From Diploscapter coronatus (lineage: Eukaryota > Nematoda > Chromadorea > Rhabditida > Rhabditidae): 64,000 nt of DNA. The position numbers and the translations under genes were made by a program. The stretch is from assembly GCA_964036155.1 (NCBI GenBank), contig OZ038422.1, positions 71,695,201-71,759,200 of the forward strand. Direction: 5' to 3'. Below, in pieces: positions 45,691 through 58,794 of the stretch. The notes beneath the pieces are model-generated. The model was not told the DNA's origin. It saw only the letters and a list, made by a program, of their open reading frames with translations, and did no database searches. The first letter of the stretch is position 1. The number at the start of each line of letters is the position of its first letter.

Positions 45691-48006
45691 TTAGCACGGA
45701 GATGCGTCCATTTCGCACATAACCGAATACACCAAATCTGGGCAACACGAGTCGTACCACCAATAGTTTGTGGGGTTTCCGATAAGTGTTCTTATCTAGA
45801 ATATAAATAAAATGTTATTTTTGACCAGAATTATTAGCAGTGCAGTTATGAAAAGTTCAACAATGCATATTTTTCACTGCCAACATTCCGCTCTTTACTC
45901 ACACAGTCCTCATTAATTGTATTGTCAGGTTCTGAAATGACCTTATTAATTCGCGATACTTCAACATGGATTTAGTCAGAGAATAGCGTCTTTCTTGTTC
46001 TAAATGAATTTCCTGCTACGAACAAAGAAACAAATCAGTCTAACCAAACAAATGATAGAAAATATTTCCTGTCTGGAAGGCTAAATAGCGAAGTAAGAAT
46101 TTCAGAAAGGCTCTGAATAAATTCACATTAAAATGATCTTCTCATACGATTGCAGAAGTTTGGAGAGGGTGGACTTTGACACCAATTTGTCCACGGTCCA
46201 ATTGGAGTGCTAGAACCATCCTCGTAATGATAGGTAGTGATAAAGGTCTGACAAAGTTGATTACATAAATTCAAAACTTTAAATGAAAGTTTACCCCCGG
46301 ATTATCTCTGACTATCCCCAAATAGGTTTCAACAAATCCGAATTCTGAAAATTTTCCAACATCATCATTAAAGTAGCTTGAAAATAAATGACATGTTATC
46401 TTATGATCATAAATTTGTTTAGAAAATATACCCGCAAATAGTGCATCATTTTGAGCTTGAGTATAGATCCATGGTAAATGAGCATTCAGACCCGAACAAA
46501 GTGCCACCGATGTTGCCTTATCATAGGTGGGCACAGCTTGAGTTAGCACATACTAGAAAATAGTTTTATCGATAGATGAGGTTGAATATTGTAAATCGAA
46601 GGTTGAGAATGAGTTCTAATTGCAATACGAATTTTCAAAATTAATTCCATCTCACTTATGTTGGCAAATATATTTCGAATATCACATTTTACCAAATCTA
46701 TCGTGTTTAAAAGACTTACGTAACAACCACCGGCAACATATCTAAAGTCCGTTGCCGGGCATGGATCACAAGTTGTCGTTGTCGTTGTCGAGGTAGAGGT
46801 TGTGGTTGTGGTTGTCGAGCTTGAGCTCGTTGTTGTTGTTGTCGTCGTTGTCGTCGTCGTCGTTGTCGTCGTCGAGGAAGAAGTAGTAGGTGTCGTGGTG
46901 GAAGTTGAGGCTGTTGAGGTTGAGACACTGGTTGATTCTGAAAATATTGCCATTTATTTTGGCCTATGGAAAAAGAAGTATTGCTCCTAAAACAGGTGTT
47001 TCTATGTGAAGGTTATTGTTTTACGCAAACAGGGATGTGGAGAAAAATCAAGTAGTGTTTCTTGATGGACCATGGATCCAAACAGATCATGCATCTATCA
47101 TGGAATAGCACGTGTTCATGCAAAACTATAAAATTGCAGGTGAATAGAAAAGCCTCGCAAAGATGATAACTCATTCAGGATTGTAGTCTCGCAAATAATG
47201 ATTACACCTGTAGACGTTGATATAGTAAGTTTAGTCGATGTTTCGTAGTTAGTGTTGTTGAAGGTCTTGAGCCTAAGCTTGATGGGTTGTGCTTGTCCTC
47301 TCGAAAACTATCACTCGTGCAATATTAATTCCTGACTGTGTCCGAAGATGTTGGATTAAAGTCATGCGCAATCAAATTAATAAAATCGAAACCGAAACAA
47401 ACTTTGGCAAGTCTTGATATACGTTTAGAAGTGGAATACTCTTTGTTCTGAAGAAGAAGCAGTCATATGAATCATTTATGGATGAGTGAATTTAGACTAC
47501 AGTAGCAACCAGAAGTTTGAAACAATTACAACTACGAATAGAGCCTAGCAAATTTAATTTTTGTGGATAAATTCGAGCGAAATTTAGTATAAATATTCTT
47601 TCCAATGCATGCGAAATTCTTCCAATCAATCTTCATTCTCATTTCAATTTCTAAATTTAAGCTGAAATTTAGAATAATTTTTACAGCGCTTTTTAAAAAC
47701 AATGATGTCAAGGTAGATGGTCTATTCTAATCGACAAATAATATTGAATTTAGTTTATTCAAGGCAAAAATATTTAGTAGAGGTAATTAAAACTCTAACA
47801 ATCAGCCAAAGACTGGCACTAGAACGACGAGTGAGCGTGCGCAAAGAGCTCGCGAGCGAGAAGTTCTAGTAGAAAGCTCATTTAATACGCAGTGATAATT
47901 TACCTGCGTCAGTAGTGGTTTCCACAGGAGGTAGGTCCATGTCTGGCATTGGTAGACAAGCATTCGACCATTTGAAGAGTGCCAGAAAAATTATGAAATG
48001 TATCAT
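45691..48006 (-). CDS. Secreted C-type lectin with threonine-rich stalk
   Basis: About six exons. Exon 1 encodes a signal peptide (MIHFIIFLALFKWSNACLPM). A ~970-bp intron leads to a serine/threonine-rich stalk of about 55 residues, likely heavily O-glycosylated. One C-type lectin domain follows: CDPCPATDFRYVAGGCY, ALCSGLNAHLPWIYTQAQND, TYLGIVRDNPG, YEDGSSTPIGPWTNW, NFCN plus a 29-nt exon (45,903-45,931) giving QPDNTINEDC, then NYWWYDSCCPDLVYSVMCEM near the end. The QPD motif occupies the sugar-specificity position and is usually linked to galactose-type binding. The WND position reads WYD, so calcium or sugar binding is not assured. Nematode secreted lectins often act in gut or immune surfaces; the role here is inferred. 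All joins keep frame. Confidence 0.87.
46772..46876 (-). repeat. GTT/GTC microsatellite encoding the Thr stalk
   Basis: A GTTGTCGTTGTCG-type trinucleotide array on the plus strand encodes polythreonine (with some serine) on the minus strand. Length change here would alter the stalk without frameshift. Confidence 0.85.
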
Positions 48007-51000
48007 TCCGTTGGCAGTATTGTAACCTAAAAAGTCGATGATTTATTCTTCGACTTTTTGGCAATTTGTAATTTTGAGATAACTTTCTATAATTTCCCCA
48101 TAGAGATATCAAGACTCATGAAAAGGAAATTCCGATCTAAAGATTCTCGCTAAGACTGATATGGCAAGCACGTTAGCTCTCGCCCTTTTGGTTCTAATCG
48201 CGGGTGTTAGTGGGATTTAGTTCAGGATGCAAGAAGTTGAATGATTCAACAAGCTTTAATTCAACTGATTCGGTATTCGAACAATGCCAAAAAGGAACAG
48301 AAAAACAGTCAAATCAAGAAACCAAATAAAATCGAAAGATCGTATTAAAGCAATATCAGAATAGTATGTAAGAAGAAGAAGCCCCGCTACCTGTTTCTCT
48401 CTCCCTTTTATATGATTGGAAGAGATAGAGAGAGGAGAGAGAAGCAGAACCTGACAGAAGGCAGATGCCCAAATCCTTGCTAGTGGAAAAATAATCAAAA
48501 GGATAAATGAATCAAATATTAAATTAATAGTAATATTTTTAAAACAATGCATCGCACAACTGGCCACTTTTCTTATGTAACATCTAATTTAGATAGGCTT
48601 GTTTAGAGGGTTATTAAACATCGGACATCTAAAAAGTGGGCATCCTTCGCATTAGAAATTTTAATGGACGTTCGGGTCGTATGACTCCTTTCCCAACAAA
48701 CCTTTAGATTTGAAACCTTTTGTAGTTAGTCTTTTTTACGTGCTAAAATTCTGATAGCAGATGTGTGACAGTGAAGACATGCCCAAAGTCTTGGATTTTA
48801 AAATCTTTGAAGAAGGAGTTGTGCTTGGCATTTATGAGAAACACATGATAGGCAAATCAATATTGTAGTTTTAGAATCTGATATGGAGATCTTTGGAGGG
48901 TCCTTAATTTTCGACATTCCGGAGTTTCGATATCCAAAAATCGCGATTTTGAGGGTTCCAGAGAAAGTTTTCAACTACAAAGCTTGAAAGAGAAATCCAA
49001 AGTATATCATGCATAGACAATTTTCCATGATTGTCAATTAGTAATCCGGCCAGATATGTCGGAAAAAGTGATCGAAAATTTTCAATTTATAATTTTGGCA
49101 TTCTGGAATTTTCATTCATACTATGCTTTGTACCCATTCTAACAAAAGAGGGGTACATTTTTTCGTATCTGCACACTTTGTCTTTTTCATAGTTAGGAAA
49201 AATCAAAACTACCTTGCTGCCAGCGACTGTCTGAAACAGATCAGAACAACTACTCAAAACTTGTTTCTTGAATAACCCCGCACAAGCTTCCCAGATCCAT
49301 AAAATGATGGGAGCCCAGTCGTTTTATGAATCTGGCACAGGTATATTTTTGTCATTTAAAAAGATATGTTCACGATGCAAATAATGAGCAGACAAGTCTC
49401 GCATAAGTGTAAATTTTCAATATCCCACTATTCCATTCCAACTAACCTTACCAAAAAAATAACGAAAAGATGCTTTTCATGTTTATAAGAATATTTACGG
49501 GAGGTTATAAATCATCATCACCTTGTTAGACAGGATTTCTTTTTTACTTGGTTTCCTTTTCTGACAAAGAAGGGATCTCTTTCGTTCTTCATCTTTCGCC
49601 TTTCAATTCTCCCTTCGAATTCTTATCACCTTTCTGTCATCATCTCTTTCCCTAAATCTCTCATCAAGTCAGTCGATAGACGATCGCAATTTAGACTACA
49701 GCCGATTGAAGAGAGAAGAAAGGTTGATGTTCTCTTCTAATCAGAACAATTCGATCTTTCCCATAAACTTGGGAATGCCACAATGCCGTAATGTGAATAT
49801 GCCCCAGTGTTCAAACCACCAATCTGGGTGAATCGGCAAGGATCAGAAATCGTGAATTGTCGCTTCGTGTAAGGGGTAATATACAGATCCATATTTTCTT
49901 GCATTTATTTATAATAGAGTTTCTCTGCGGATCCGCATATTGCCTAGCACGAATCAATAGGTTTAATGTTGAAGTTGCATCATTATATTAGAAATTATTG
50001 TAGATTTTGCGGTAATTGCATTCAACGCCACATCCTACGAAATAGTGTGGAGAAAAGATCTCCTTTCCTGACTATCCTAGCCATATGGCGAAATAACGAA
50101 AAATCCAAATGACTGATTTTGCAGATTTATAAAAGGTACAACATTTTCAAATGAAAACTACGACATGTTCATATTGTAACGTTGCGGTATTTTCAAGCTA
50201 CCACTGCATTCTTGCGGAAAGGGCTGTATGCAATTTCACTTTCGAATTTGATGGGCTGATAACTCATCGAAGAAGGCACGAATCCATCCTTTCTTATCCC
50301 TCTGCCTCTATCAGAAAAAGGAAATATAATGATGATAGATTTAGAGAAAATAGGATTGAAATAGGGTTATGTGTTGAGAAATATGCACATATAAAAATGA
50401 ATGAAAAACACATTGACTACTCATCATGGCAAAGCTTCTTTCATCATGCACATTTCTGATGATCTGATCTCGATTTTACAGTTATTTATTTAAATTTCTG
50501 TCTCACAGCACCGATGAGAAATGGTACAACTCCAAATGCACCCTCGACCATTACAACAGCAGAGTAATTTTACTCACAACTTTCATACCTAATTGAGCAA
50601 TTTGTATTTTTGTTGAGTTTACCTGTATGTGAAAGCCTAGATCATGACGGATTTTCCTGACTCCTGTATGTTAAACCTGGATAGGCATCGCAAATTCTGC
50701 TCCCATTGCATCTTTCGCTTTGATTCGAAAAGTCATTTGAAACCCAAAAATGGCAACAGAAGCTTTCTGAAAAGATAAAATATAGTTTTATTCCAGAGAA
50801 ATTTAAACATACTTTCCAAATGACCAACTCTTGAAATAACTAAATTTATAAGTAACTTTGGAAGACACTGGTCATCGGAACAACGACATCGACTGATGAC
50901 GAATTTACGTCTCGCTAACGGGATGATAGAGAAAAGTATCTAGTGGCTAGGGGCGGAAAAGACATATCACCAGAAAAGAGGGAATTGACTTTCATGCAAT

Positions 51001-52221
51001 GGCTATCAGAAAAAGACAATTGGGTTTGGTTGAAAAAGTCATCAGTTTAGCAGAAATTTTTAGTAGATGGACAAAAGACAATCGCGCGTATCATTTTGGG
51101 GTTCGTGAAATAGAAAAAGAAAGAATTGAAAAAAGATATGCTGAAGGAAAGAAATCGATTCCACTGGGCTATTTAAATTGCCTATTTATTCACAATAATC
51201 TTAGCCATTTATGATATCAGTATAATCAATTATACAAATTTCATCAACGAAATTGAGTTGTAATATTTTAAACTATGGATAATGAATTTTTAATAGTTGT
51301 ATTTAGTCAATTTTATCGTAAAATAATGTTTTTTGATAATAAAAAACGAGAAATACGATATTATTTATAACTGGAGAGGCTAATAACTTAATTCCATTTT
51401 ATTCAGACTCGGGCAGGGATCAAGCCAAGTTCATTTTGTAGACCCCTTTAAATCAATACGTTATTGGGTACCCCATCATGTATCTATTTCCCATAAAAAT
51501 CAACCTGGCAGACTGACTTTTCTGTAATTTTCCATCTCAGCTGAAAGTCAGGATAATTGATTTGTCTTCATATCTATGTCATCTCATCAATGCCATCTCT
51601 CTTTTTATCGTCACTATTATCTCTGTTTCTATATCTTATCTGCACTATTTCGTAGAATTTAGCAACGCCTCACTTCGACGCTGTCACTTCATTAGGCTGA
51701 CATTTTTTCTAAAAGATAAAAGTTCGGAATCGCAACTAGAGTTTTTTTTTTAGAATTTCTTAAATAGCATGGAGACAAAGGAGAACAGAGAATGACGAGA
51801 GATTTCACCCTATTAATTTATCGGCAGACTTATTCGTCGATCTCAAATTCGACGCCATTTCACGAAGAAAGATTAGTAAAATGTAAATGTAAAAGTGAAC
51901 AATACACATGTAGCGGGTAGAAATAGACAAAATCCCGAAACTAATTCTGACGGCGTTCTGAAATTGATATTTGTTGGGATAAATCTATTTTCTATCACAT
52001 AACTTCACTTATTTATCTCCTCACACTCCATAATACAATAGACCGCAACTTCGAAAGGTAATTGTTCGCGTACAAGGCCACTGGCTGAGTTGAATGCATC
52101 AACTCTGTGTTTACATCGTTCGTTCGTAATTTCCGTTCTTCGCTTTTTTAAATCTTTCGTTAATTCTGGCGAAATTTTTTCGGTTGGACGCCAAATTTTA
52201 ATCTTTCAAATTTCAGGCAGA
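48007..52221. other. 4.2 kb intergenic region
   Basis: No gene supported. It includes the lectin 5' flank and a short signal-peptide-like frame at 48,161-48,220. Several chance frames (for example 50,151-50,459) have no domain or splice support. Confidence 0.5.
48161..48220 (+). other. 19-codon signal-peptide-like frame
   Basis: Encodes MASTLALALLVLIAGVSGI then stop, strongly like a signal peptide. It may be the first exon of an unrecognised plus-strand gene (a GT lies within GCGGGTGTT) or chance. No downstream exon was identified. Confidence 0.2.
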
Positions 52222-55200
52222 ATGTACTGTCCGATTTGTGTGAAGGTATTCAAAATGGAAGAGATTCTCGAGGTGGGTTGTTCATTTAGCTTTCAGAAAA
52301 CAATAAATAGAGAGCTAAATAAAGTTTTTTCTACAATTATTCTTTCAGAAATTTGAATATTTTTTCTTTGAAATAAAGCAATTTTCAGTCTCACTTGGTC
52401 CGCGATCATTTGCATTGGCAGTTCTGGAAATGCGCCCTTTGTGCGTCGTTGCAGTACACCAAGTTGGACCTGAAGTTTCATTCCTGGGACGTTCATCGCA
52501 TCAGGGACCCCAAGTTGGTGGGCTAATTTTAGAATTTAGATTTTCAGATCGAAAATGTAGATTTGAGCTGCGATTACTTTTATTCCAAACGTTATTTCTT
52601 TTACACTATTTCTCCTTTCTTTCGCTTTGGGACAAAAGTACTCGCAGCCGTAAATTCGAGATGAATTATCTAAAATTATATTTGTGAAAGAGATAAACTC
52701 TATTTTACTTCAAATTTAGAAGAAATAAGTCGGTAATTTTCGGAAAAACACGAAACTCAAATATGAGAGATAAGGAACTTTAAAAATAAGTAAGATTTAG
52801 GTGGTTTTCATGGAAAATAAGGAGAAGGAAGAAGAGCTGAAGTGGCTGCTGCAATTGGCGAGGGATTCCAAAACCATCGACTCGGAATTCACTGCTTCCA
52901 TTGTCACTGTCAAGGATGAGGTCGATATTTTAAAACCACTTTTATATTCTATATTTTAAAAATATCTTAATAAAAATCACGAAGCATAATTCGGTGTCAG
53001 AATGATGCGACAAACGTTTCCACTTTGATTTTTTCCTGAAAAAGTAAATTTCGAGTAACTCATATTCGACAATATATTTTGAGCTGTACACCTTTAAATT
53101 TGTCTAAAACGAATTTCAATGCAAACGTAATTTCAGCTGAACTTGGTAAATAAGCAAGAGTGGCTGAAGAAATATGCGAAAGATAGAAGGGAAGACGGAG
53201 TGATGCTGATGATAAAGAAGGCGATAGATTTGAAGTATGCTGATAAGGAGCCTTCAAATTCAGGCATCACTGTCAAAAATGAGGTAGATTACTATTTTTT
53301 TCTTTAAAATAATATTTCTTTCATTTTTACACAGATCAACCTGAAAATTTTTAGATTCCTGATGAAGATGAACAGGCTAATGTCGCAGGACCTTCTTCAG
53401 CAAATTCGGATCCTCTTTTCGTGAACGAGTAAACAATTTAATTTTTACTTCCATTACAGAAAATGTGATAAAAGAAAAATTCATGAACATTGATAAAGAA
53501 AATTATCAAAAATGTTAAAGATTAAACTTAAATTTTTTAAAATCTCAATTTGCAGAAGCAAATGCCCGCCTATTCACTCAAACTACGTGGTCAAGGAAGA
53601 ACCCAGGGACAAAGAAGAAGAGCCGGAATTTGCCGATATCATGAACCCGGCTCCTTCAAGCAGGTTAGGCCAGTTTTGAATGATTCAAAACACTGAAATT
53701 GTTTATAACTGATTTTGCTATTTTCTTATTTCTACTTCAATTCAAAAGAATATCGCAATAGGTTTTTTTTTTATATGAATATGCTATAATTTCCTTTCAA
53801 ATAAGATTTCAGCAAGAAACGAAAATCTACCAAATCTTCGAAACGTTCGTCTTCGAAATTGAAAGTGAAAGAAGAGGAGGCTGAGGATGAAGGAGAAAAT
53901 GCTGATGGAGATGAGGGAGACGGTACCGGAGCCGTGCGGTGCAGACAGTGCAAGTGGAAAGTGGTTCGCAGGGGATTGCTCAAACATGCATTTCTACATC
54001 TCTTCAAAATTCAGAATGTAAGTCGGATATTTATTTTTGCTTATTCCTGAAACCCTATACAAACTTGTCGAAAATTCAAATACTTTCAAATCAACCACAC
54101 ATGCATCCCCTAAAAATCACGTTATTTACAAAATTGGCTAAAGGTACAATGTACTCACTTTTGGAAATATTGCATCCATTTCAGTTGTAATGGATTTGCA
54201 CTCGGAATAACCATCGATTTCTAGCTAACGATTATTGTGCTTGTACTAAAACATCAATTCCGTTGAATTTCAGATCGGTCGCTATAAATGCGTGATTTCT
54301 GGATGCGAATTCAGTCATCATTACAAGGAAGAAGTGGTCAGACACAACAAGGAGGTGCATGGAAAGCCGCTGAGGAAAAAGACTACTTTGCCTTTCGATC
54401 CCAAGATTCTCGCTATGGCTGAAGTGAGTTAATTTAGGAAATTTCTTATTTGTTTACATTTGTCATTTTAATTATTATTAGGCTTTGTATTTTTTGAATT
54501 TTATTTCCTTGAAGAATTCTATCTTTACAAAGCGACCTTCTTGAAGGTTAACTACAGCTGTTTCAGGACTGGGCCCAAGTCTGTTTCGGCAAAAAATACA
54601 AGAAAAGCATTGACAGCGAGCTCAAAGAATACGAGGTAAGGTTTTGTTCCAAATGAATAGCTGCAATTCGTGTTGTTTCATCTAACAGAATTCATTTGAT
54701 TATGCAACTCATTATGTAAAATTTGGCCATTCTCATGTTGCTGTAAGACTAAATTTGCAAGTTCCAATATATTGAGACCAGGATCAAAGAAAACTTCGTC
54801 TTTGAATTCTTCGTTTTTGACTTTGACTTTCAAGTCTGGAAGGACGAGTATTTGTCTTTGAAATTTTTAAATTTATGCCTTAGTTCATCTCTGATTGAAA
54901 CTAAATGAATGATCCTAGACGCCGCTGATTCAAGACAAGCAAGACCCTTTCAAGCCTATTGGTCGCAAGAAATTCGCAGTGTTCTGTCAAATCTGCCAGA
55001 AGGAGTACATCTACCATAAATGCGGAAATCTGGTGAGATTGAGTTTTTCACACAACGATTCGATTCATCATGAGTCGAGGTTTCGATTATATCAAGAATT
55101 GATCTTCATGATTTTTCCCGCTTCCTTCTCAACAAGACCGAGCGAAAATTATGTTTCCATTCTAGATTTTTTAGTTTACTTTCGGAATTTTATCTTAGAA

Positions 55201-56121
55201 ATCGGGAAAAAATTAAACTTTTTCCTAGAAATGCTTATAAAATTTCGTTTTCTTCAGTACAAGAGGGTATTCGACCATTTCGCGAGACACATGCACAACG
55301 ACCACGGCTCGTCTCGATACAGATGCAAGGTGTGTGACTATTCCAACGCTATCTACACAACGATGACCAACCACGTCACGCTCAAACATCGACACAAAGA
55401 CTGCAAGAACTATATCGAAGATTTATCTGAGGTTAGCTATCGCAGGTTTTCGAAATTAGTTTCGTATTGTATTTAGAAAAGATTAATTTGTTGCAGAACT
55501 GGGATGAGGTGAAGATTCGTCAATGCTCGCAACGTTTTGTCGGCGATCCTGAGTTCGGAATTCAGTGTTGGAAAAACCGCACTCTTCTAGACGATAAACC
55601 TACCGGCGAGGATGATATTTATGTAAGTCTAATTTTCAAAAATTCTAAATATCGAATTCATGATAAATGGTAGTCAAAATTTTCAATGATAGAAAGATAT
55701 TCAGATGTAAATTTGATTTCTGAAAGGGCTATAATAAAATTTGCCAAAAAGATTTGTAAATATTAATATCCAAAAAATCCCGAAAGCAACAGAAATTGAC
55801 GTGAATTGTGTAGGAAGACTGTAGGATTCCGGTGTTGCACCATTTATAAAACTCCTTAGTCGAAATTAAATGAGGCAAATTTGCATTTCTCAGACATGGA
55901 AGTTCACGAAGAGCTTCACAACCCGAACTCGAGTGCAGGAAGGAGGGAACGATCAGATCGACGATAATCCGGAAGGTGAAGAAATGGAGGAAGGGGTGGA
56001 AGTGAATGACAAGGAGGAATACAATGACAGCAGAGATCCGACGTACAAGAGCTCGGTGACCATGGAATATGACAGAATGAAGAGGAAACTCGAGGAATCG
56101 GATGAAGACGATTCGGATTGA
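52222..56121 (+). CDS. C2H2 zinc-finger protein, about six fingers
   Basis: Spliced gene of about twelve exons. It begins directly with a finger (MYCPICVKVFKMEEILESHL...DH), followed by CALCASLQYTKLDLKFH. An acidic and basic linker with VKEE motifs (TVKDE, VKEEPRDKEEEPEF) and a lysine/serine patch (SSSKKRKSTKSSKRSSS) follows; the VKEE-type motifs could be SUMO-acceptor sites. Then CRQCKWKVVRRGLLKHAFLH, YKCVISGCEFSHHYKEEVVR, FCQICQKEYIYHKCGN and YRCKVCDYSNAIYTTMTNHV. The C-terminus is very acidic, ending KRKLEESDEDDSD. It is likely nuclear; whether it binds DNA or RNA is unknown. The start follows a TTTCAG acceptor by four bases. I do not recognise the orthologue. Confidence 0.86.
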
Positions 56122-56177
56122 CGATTTTCCAGTTAATTTTGATCATATTTAAAAATTGACAACCGGAGGTTTTGAGT

Positions 56178-56424
56178 ATCGTAAAATCTAAAATAGAAGC
56201 CCATGGACTTTATTTTTCGATCCCGAAGTTTGCGAAAAAATGAAATTTTTAAACCGCCATAACTCGTCATCTAATGATTGTGATCATATCAAATCAAATC
56301 TATACACTCTAAAGAACATTATAAAACACTTACTAAGGTGACTCGAGTTAGGTAATGAGTAGCTTCAGCATTTTGGCGGATGGACTTCTACTATAGGGGA
56401 ACTTATATTTTAGATTTTACGATA
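56178..56424. mobile_element. 247-bp MITE with perfect 19-bp ends
   Basis: TATCGTAAAATCTAAAATA at 56,178-56,196 is mirrored exactly at 56,406-56,424. The right end is followed by TAT. It is non-coding and lies between the zinc-finger gene and scramblase 1. Confidence 0.82.
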
Positions 56425-56865
56425 TATTGAAAAAGGCGCTAGTGAATAACTCCTATGTCTTTCTTGAATAAGTCACTTTTAAATTTGGGTAAATTTGCAA
56501 ACTCAACATTGAATATTTCAAATTCCAGGGTATTATAAGATGCCGCAGAAAACAATTCGTTACACGTGGAAAGTTTTCAGGTTGAGACATTCCAGATTGA
56601 AGAATAAAATATGCAATTTTAGTGATACTTGAGAAATTGTAAATCAAGGTTATTTATTCGGCCGATGCCCGGTTTTGATTTACAATATGAAATCTTTCAA
56701 CAGAATTACTAATTATGCCTACAAAATTTGTTGAATGCTGAATTTGGCAGTTCGAGATAGCAACTTTGGACTTATAAAACTAGAAAATTCAATCATACAA
56801 TTATGTAAATCGAGGCAGATTTTGAAGCGAATGTTTCGATTTTTAATCTTAGTTAAATAATTTGC

Positions 56866-58166
56866 CTAATAGTTTTGATTTCTTCGTTGTGCTTGATTTG
56901 GCTGTTCGAAGTGCATGAAATCGATTAGAAATGTGGCTCCGATTAATGCTGCTTTGGCAGTCACTTTTAGGTCTAATGGGACTGAAATCTTGGTAAATTT
57001 TCAAGGAAACCACACACACACACACATGATTGAATTTGGGTTGTTCTACGAAATTTTTATCTTGATCAAAATCAGTTTTTTCTTTCGATTTTATGATTCG
57101 GATGATATTCTTACATGTAACTTTGAACAAATCAGCATCCGTGAGCCATTCTACGCAGAACCCTCTCCATTTTTTTGTTATAGCTCCAATGTAATTTCCA
57201 TCCGATGTATAGATCTGAAAATTCGAAAATTTCGAAGAAAAATGCTTTTATTTACCTCGAATTTCTTGTCACCACAAGAAAGGAGCTTGCAATCACAAGG
57301 CCCAGTAATCTTGAATTTATAGTTGTCTTCGGTCATTTTGACACTATATTCAGGCGAGCAGCAGGATTGTCTTTCCAATACTCTGGCGATCTAAAATTAG
57401 TCTGATCTTGAATCACGGAGTTCTGACTTACTACTCCTTGCGCGGTGGCAACTGTGCATTCAGCTCGACAACAGTCAGAGCATGCCAGACCTGAATCGCA
57501 TGTGCAGCATTTGAATGGACGAGTCACGGTGATCACTTCCTGAAATAAACATTTTTAATGGAGTTTAGCTAAGGTTTAAATTTAGTTTTCCTGTTAGATT
57601 ATTCTCGTCCAATCAAGATTACATTCAAAGTGTGAAAATCGATTTTGACAAGATAATTTAGTGCCATAGCTTGTATCACTGAATCTAAAATAGTATATTG
57701 AAAAGTTGCCTGATTATGGTGGTCCCGAACGTGCATGGTGAATCCTCGATATGAGCCGAAACAGGCAAGGGCGAAACAATCTGATCGCTCGGCTGCGTAG
57801 TAAATCTGAACTCGTAGCAAAGCTTCTAAATAGTCGTTTTCATTGGGGTTGCCTCTTGATTATTCGCGTTTCTCAGGGAATACTGATTTCTCATCTCGAT
57901 TCCTAGCCATGCTTCAAGGCGCTCGATCTTCTAAAGTTCTAATCATTCACTCTTTTCGGATGATTTATCCTGCTTGTTTAACAACGATTCTATCTAAATA
58001 AGCCAAATATTCAAGTCCCGGCGGTATTCCTTGGTTTGATCCATCATTTGCGCCTGAGATTTGTATTATAAAAATTTCCATGAGTATTTCAACTTGGCTG
58101 ATTTACAATGGGCATTTGACCGCTGTAGACGACATTTGGCTGTCCAGCGACGGGCTGGTATGTCAT
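56866..58166 (-). CDS. Phospholipid scramblase family protein 1
   Basis: Spliced gene for a scramblase-family membrane protein, whose relatives move phospholipids between bilayer leaflets in a calcium-dependent way. It starts MTYQPVAGQPNVVYSG, then GIPPGLEYLAYLDRIVVKQ, RLEAWLGIEMRNQYSLRN, FALACFGSYRGFTMHV, VITVTRPFKCCTC, FKITGPCDCKLLSCGDKKFE, IGAITKKWRGFCVEWLTDAD, and the C-terminal VPLDLKVTAKAALIGATFLI plus DFMHFEQ. The family's cysteine cluster, the DAD-x-F site and the C-terminal hydrophobic helix are all present. Two introns near 57,895-58,000 and 57,800-57,855 seem to have GC rather than GT donors; otherwise the frame is broken there. A short CA repeat lies in the last intron (about 57,010-57,026). 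It is downstream of, and parallel to, scramblase 2. Confidence 0.85.
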
Positions 58167-58794
58167 TTCTACAACCAGGAATATTTTCCTATAGAAAATA
58201 CTTGGAAATAAAAAAACTTACTAAAAATTCACTGCGATATTTTACCTAAATTAAAATTAAAGAAAGTAAATAAAAATCAAAAAGAGAAATAAGCAAAAAA
58301 TGTATGGGAGCAAAATGATAAGGCGGGATTATTTGGCTGAGCGATATTCGAAGCTAATTTCATGAAAACTTTAAACTACGCCTTTCGTAGTGCCGGCATT
58401 TCACAGCAAGGCCAGGCCATCTGCCGGACATATCTTTCGTTTCTCTTTCCCCCATTTTTCCTCCTCATCTCTTCTTTTCTTGTTTATTGCGGGTTCACTA
58501 TCGATTTTCCAAGGCTGAACGTGCTAGATTTGTGTCCATTTTCGGAGCGAATTTCTTCTTTAAAGAAACACGTTGACGTTTGACGTTTTTCGTTGAAATC
58601 GCCATTTGATTTCTTACTTTTTCCTTTTGATAGTGGATTTTCACTTAACTCTTTCCTGTAAAATTATTTATTTATTATAAGAGGTAAATATACATTATAA
58701 ATTTAAAATCACAAATCATAAACATGATTCAGCAATATCATACGAGCAGAAAGAAAATTATGCTTACATTTATATACTGACAAAGCAATGCAAT
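58167..58794. other. Gap between the two scramblase genes
   Basis: About 630 bp with a pyrimidine-rich block near 58,430-58,480. It is long for an operon spacer and probably holds a separate promoter for scramblase 1. Confidence 0.45.

Noticed and set aside
46380..46440. Possible short intron in the lectin domain
   Set aside because: Donor and acceptor are out of phase, while the frame stays open through it, so no intron is needed.
46716..46928. Gln/Arg/Pro-rich frame over the Thr stalk
   Set aside because: It is the alternate reading of the trinucleotide array of the lectin.
50151..50459. 102-codon plus-strand frame
   Set aside because: No domain, no splice context and ordinary intergenic composition.
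57008..57026. CA repeat as regulatory element
   Set aside because: Only about eight units, inside an intron; an ordinary microsatellite.
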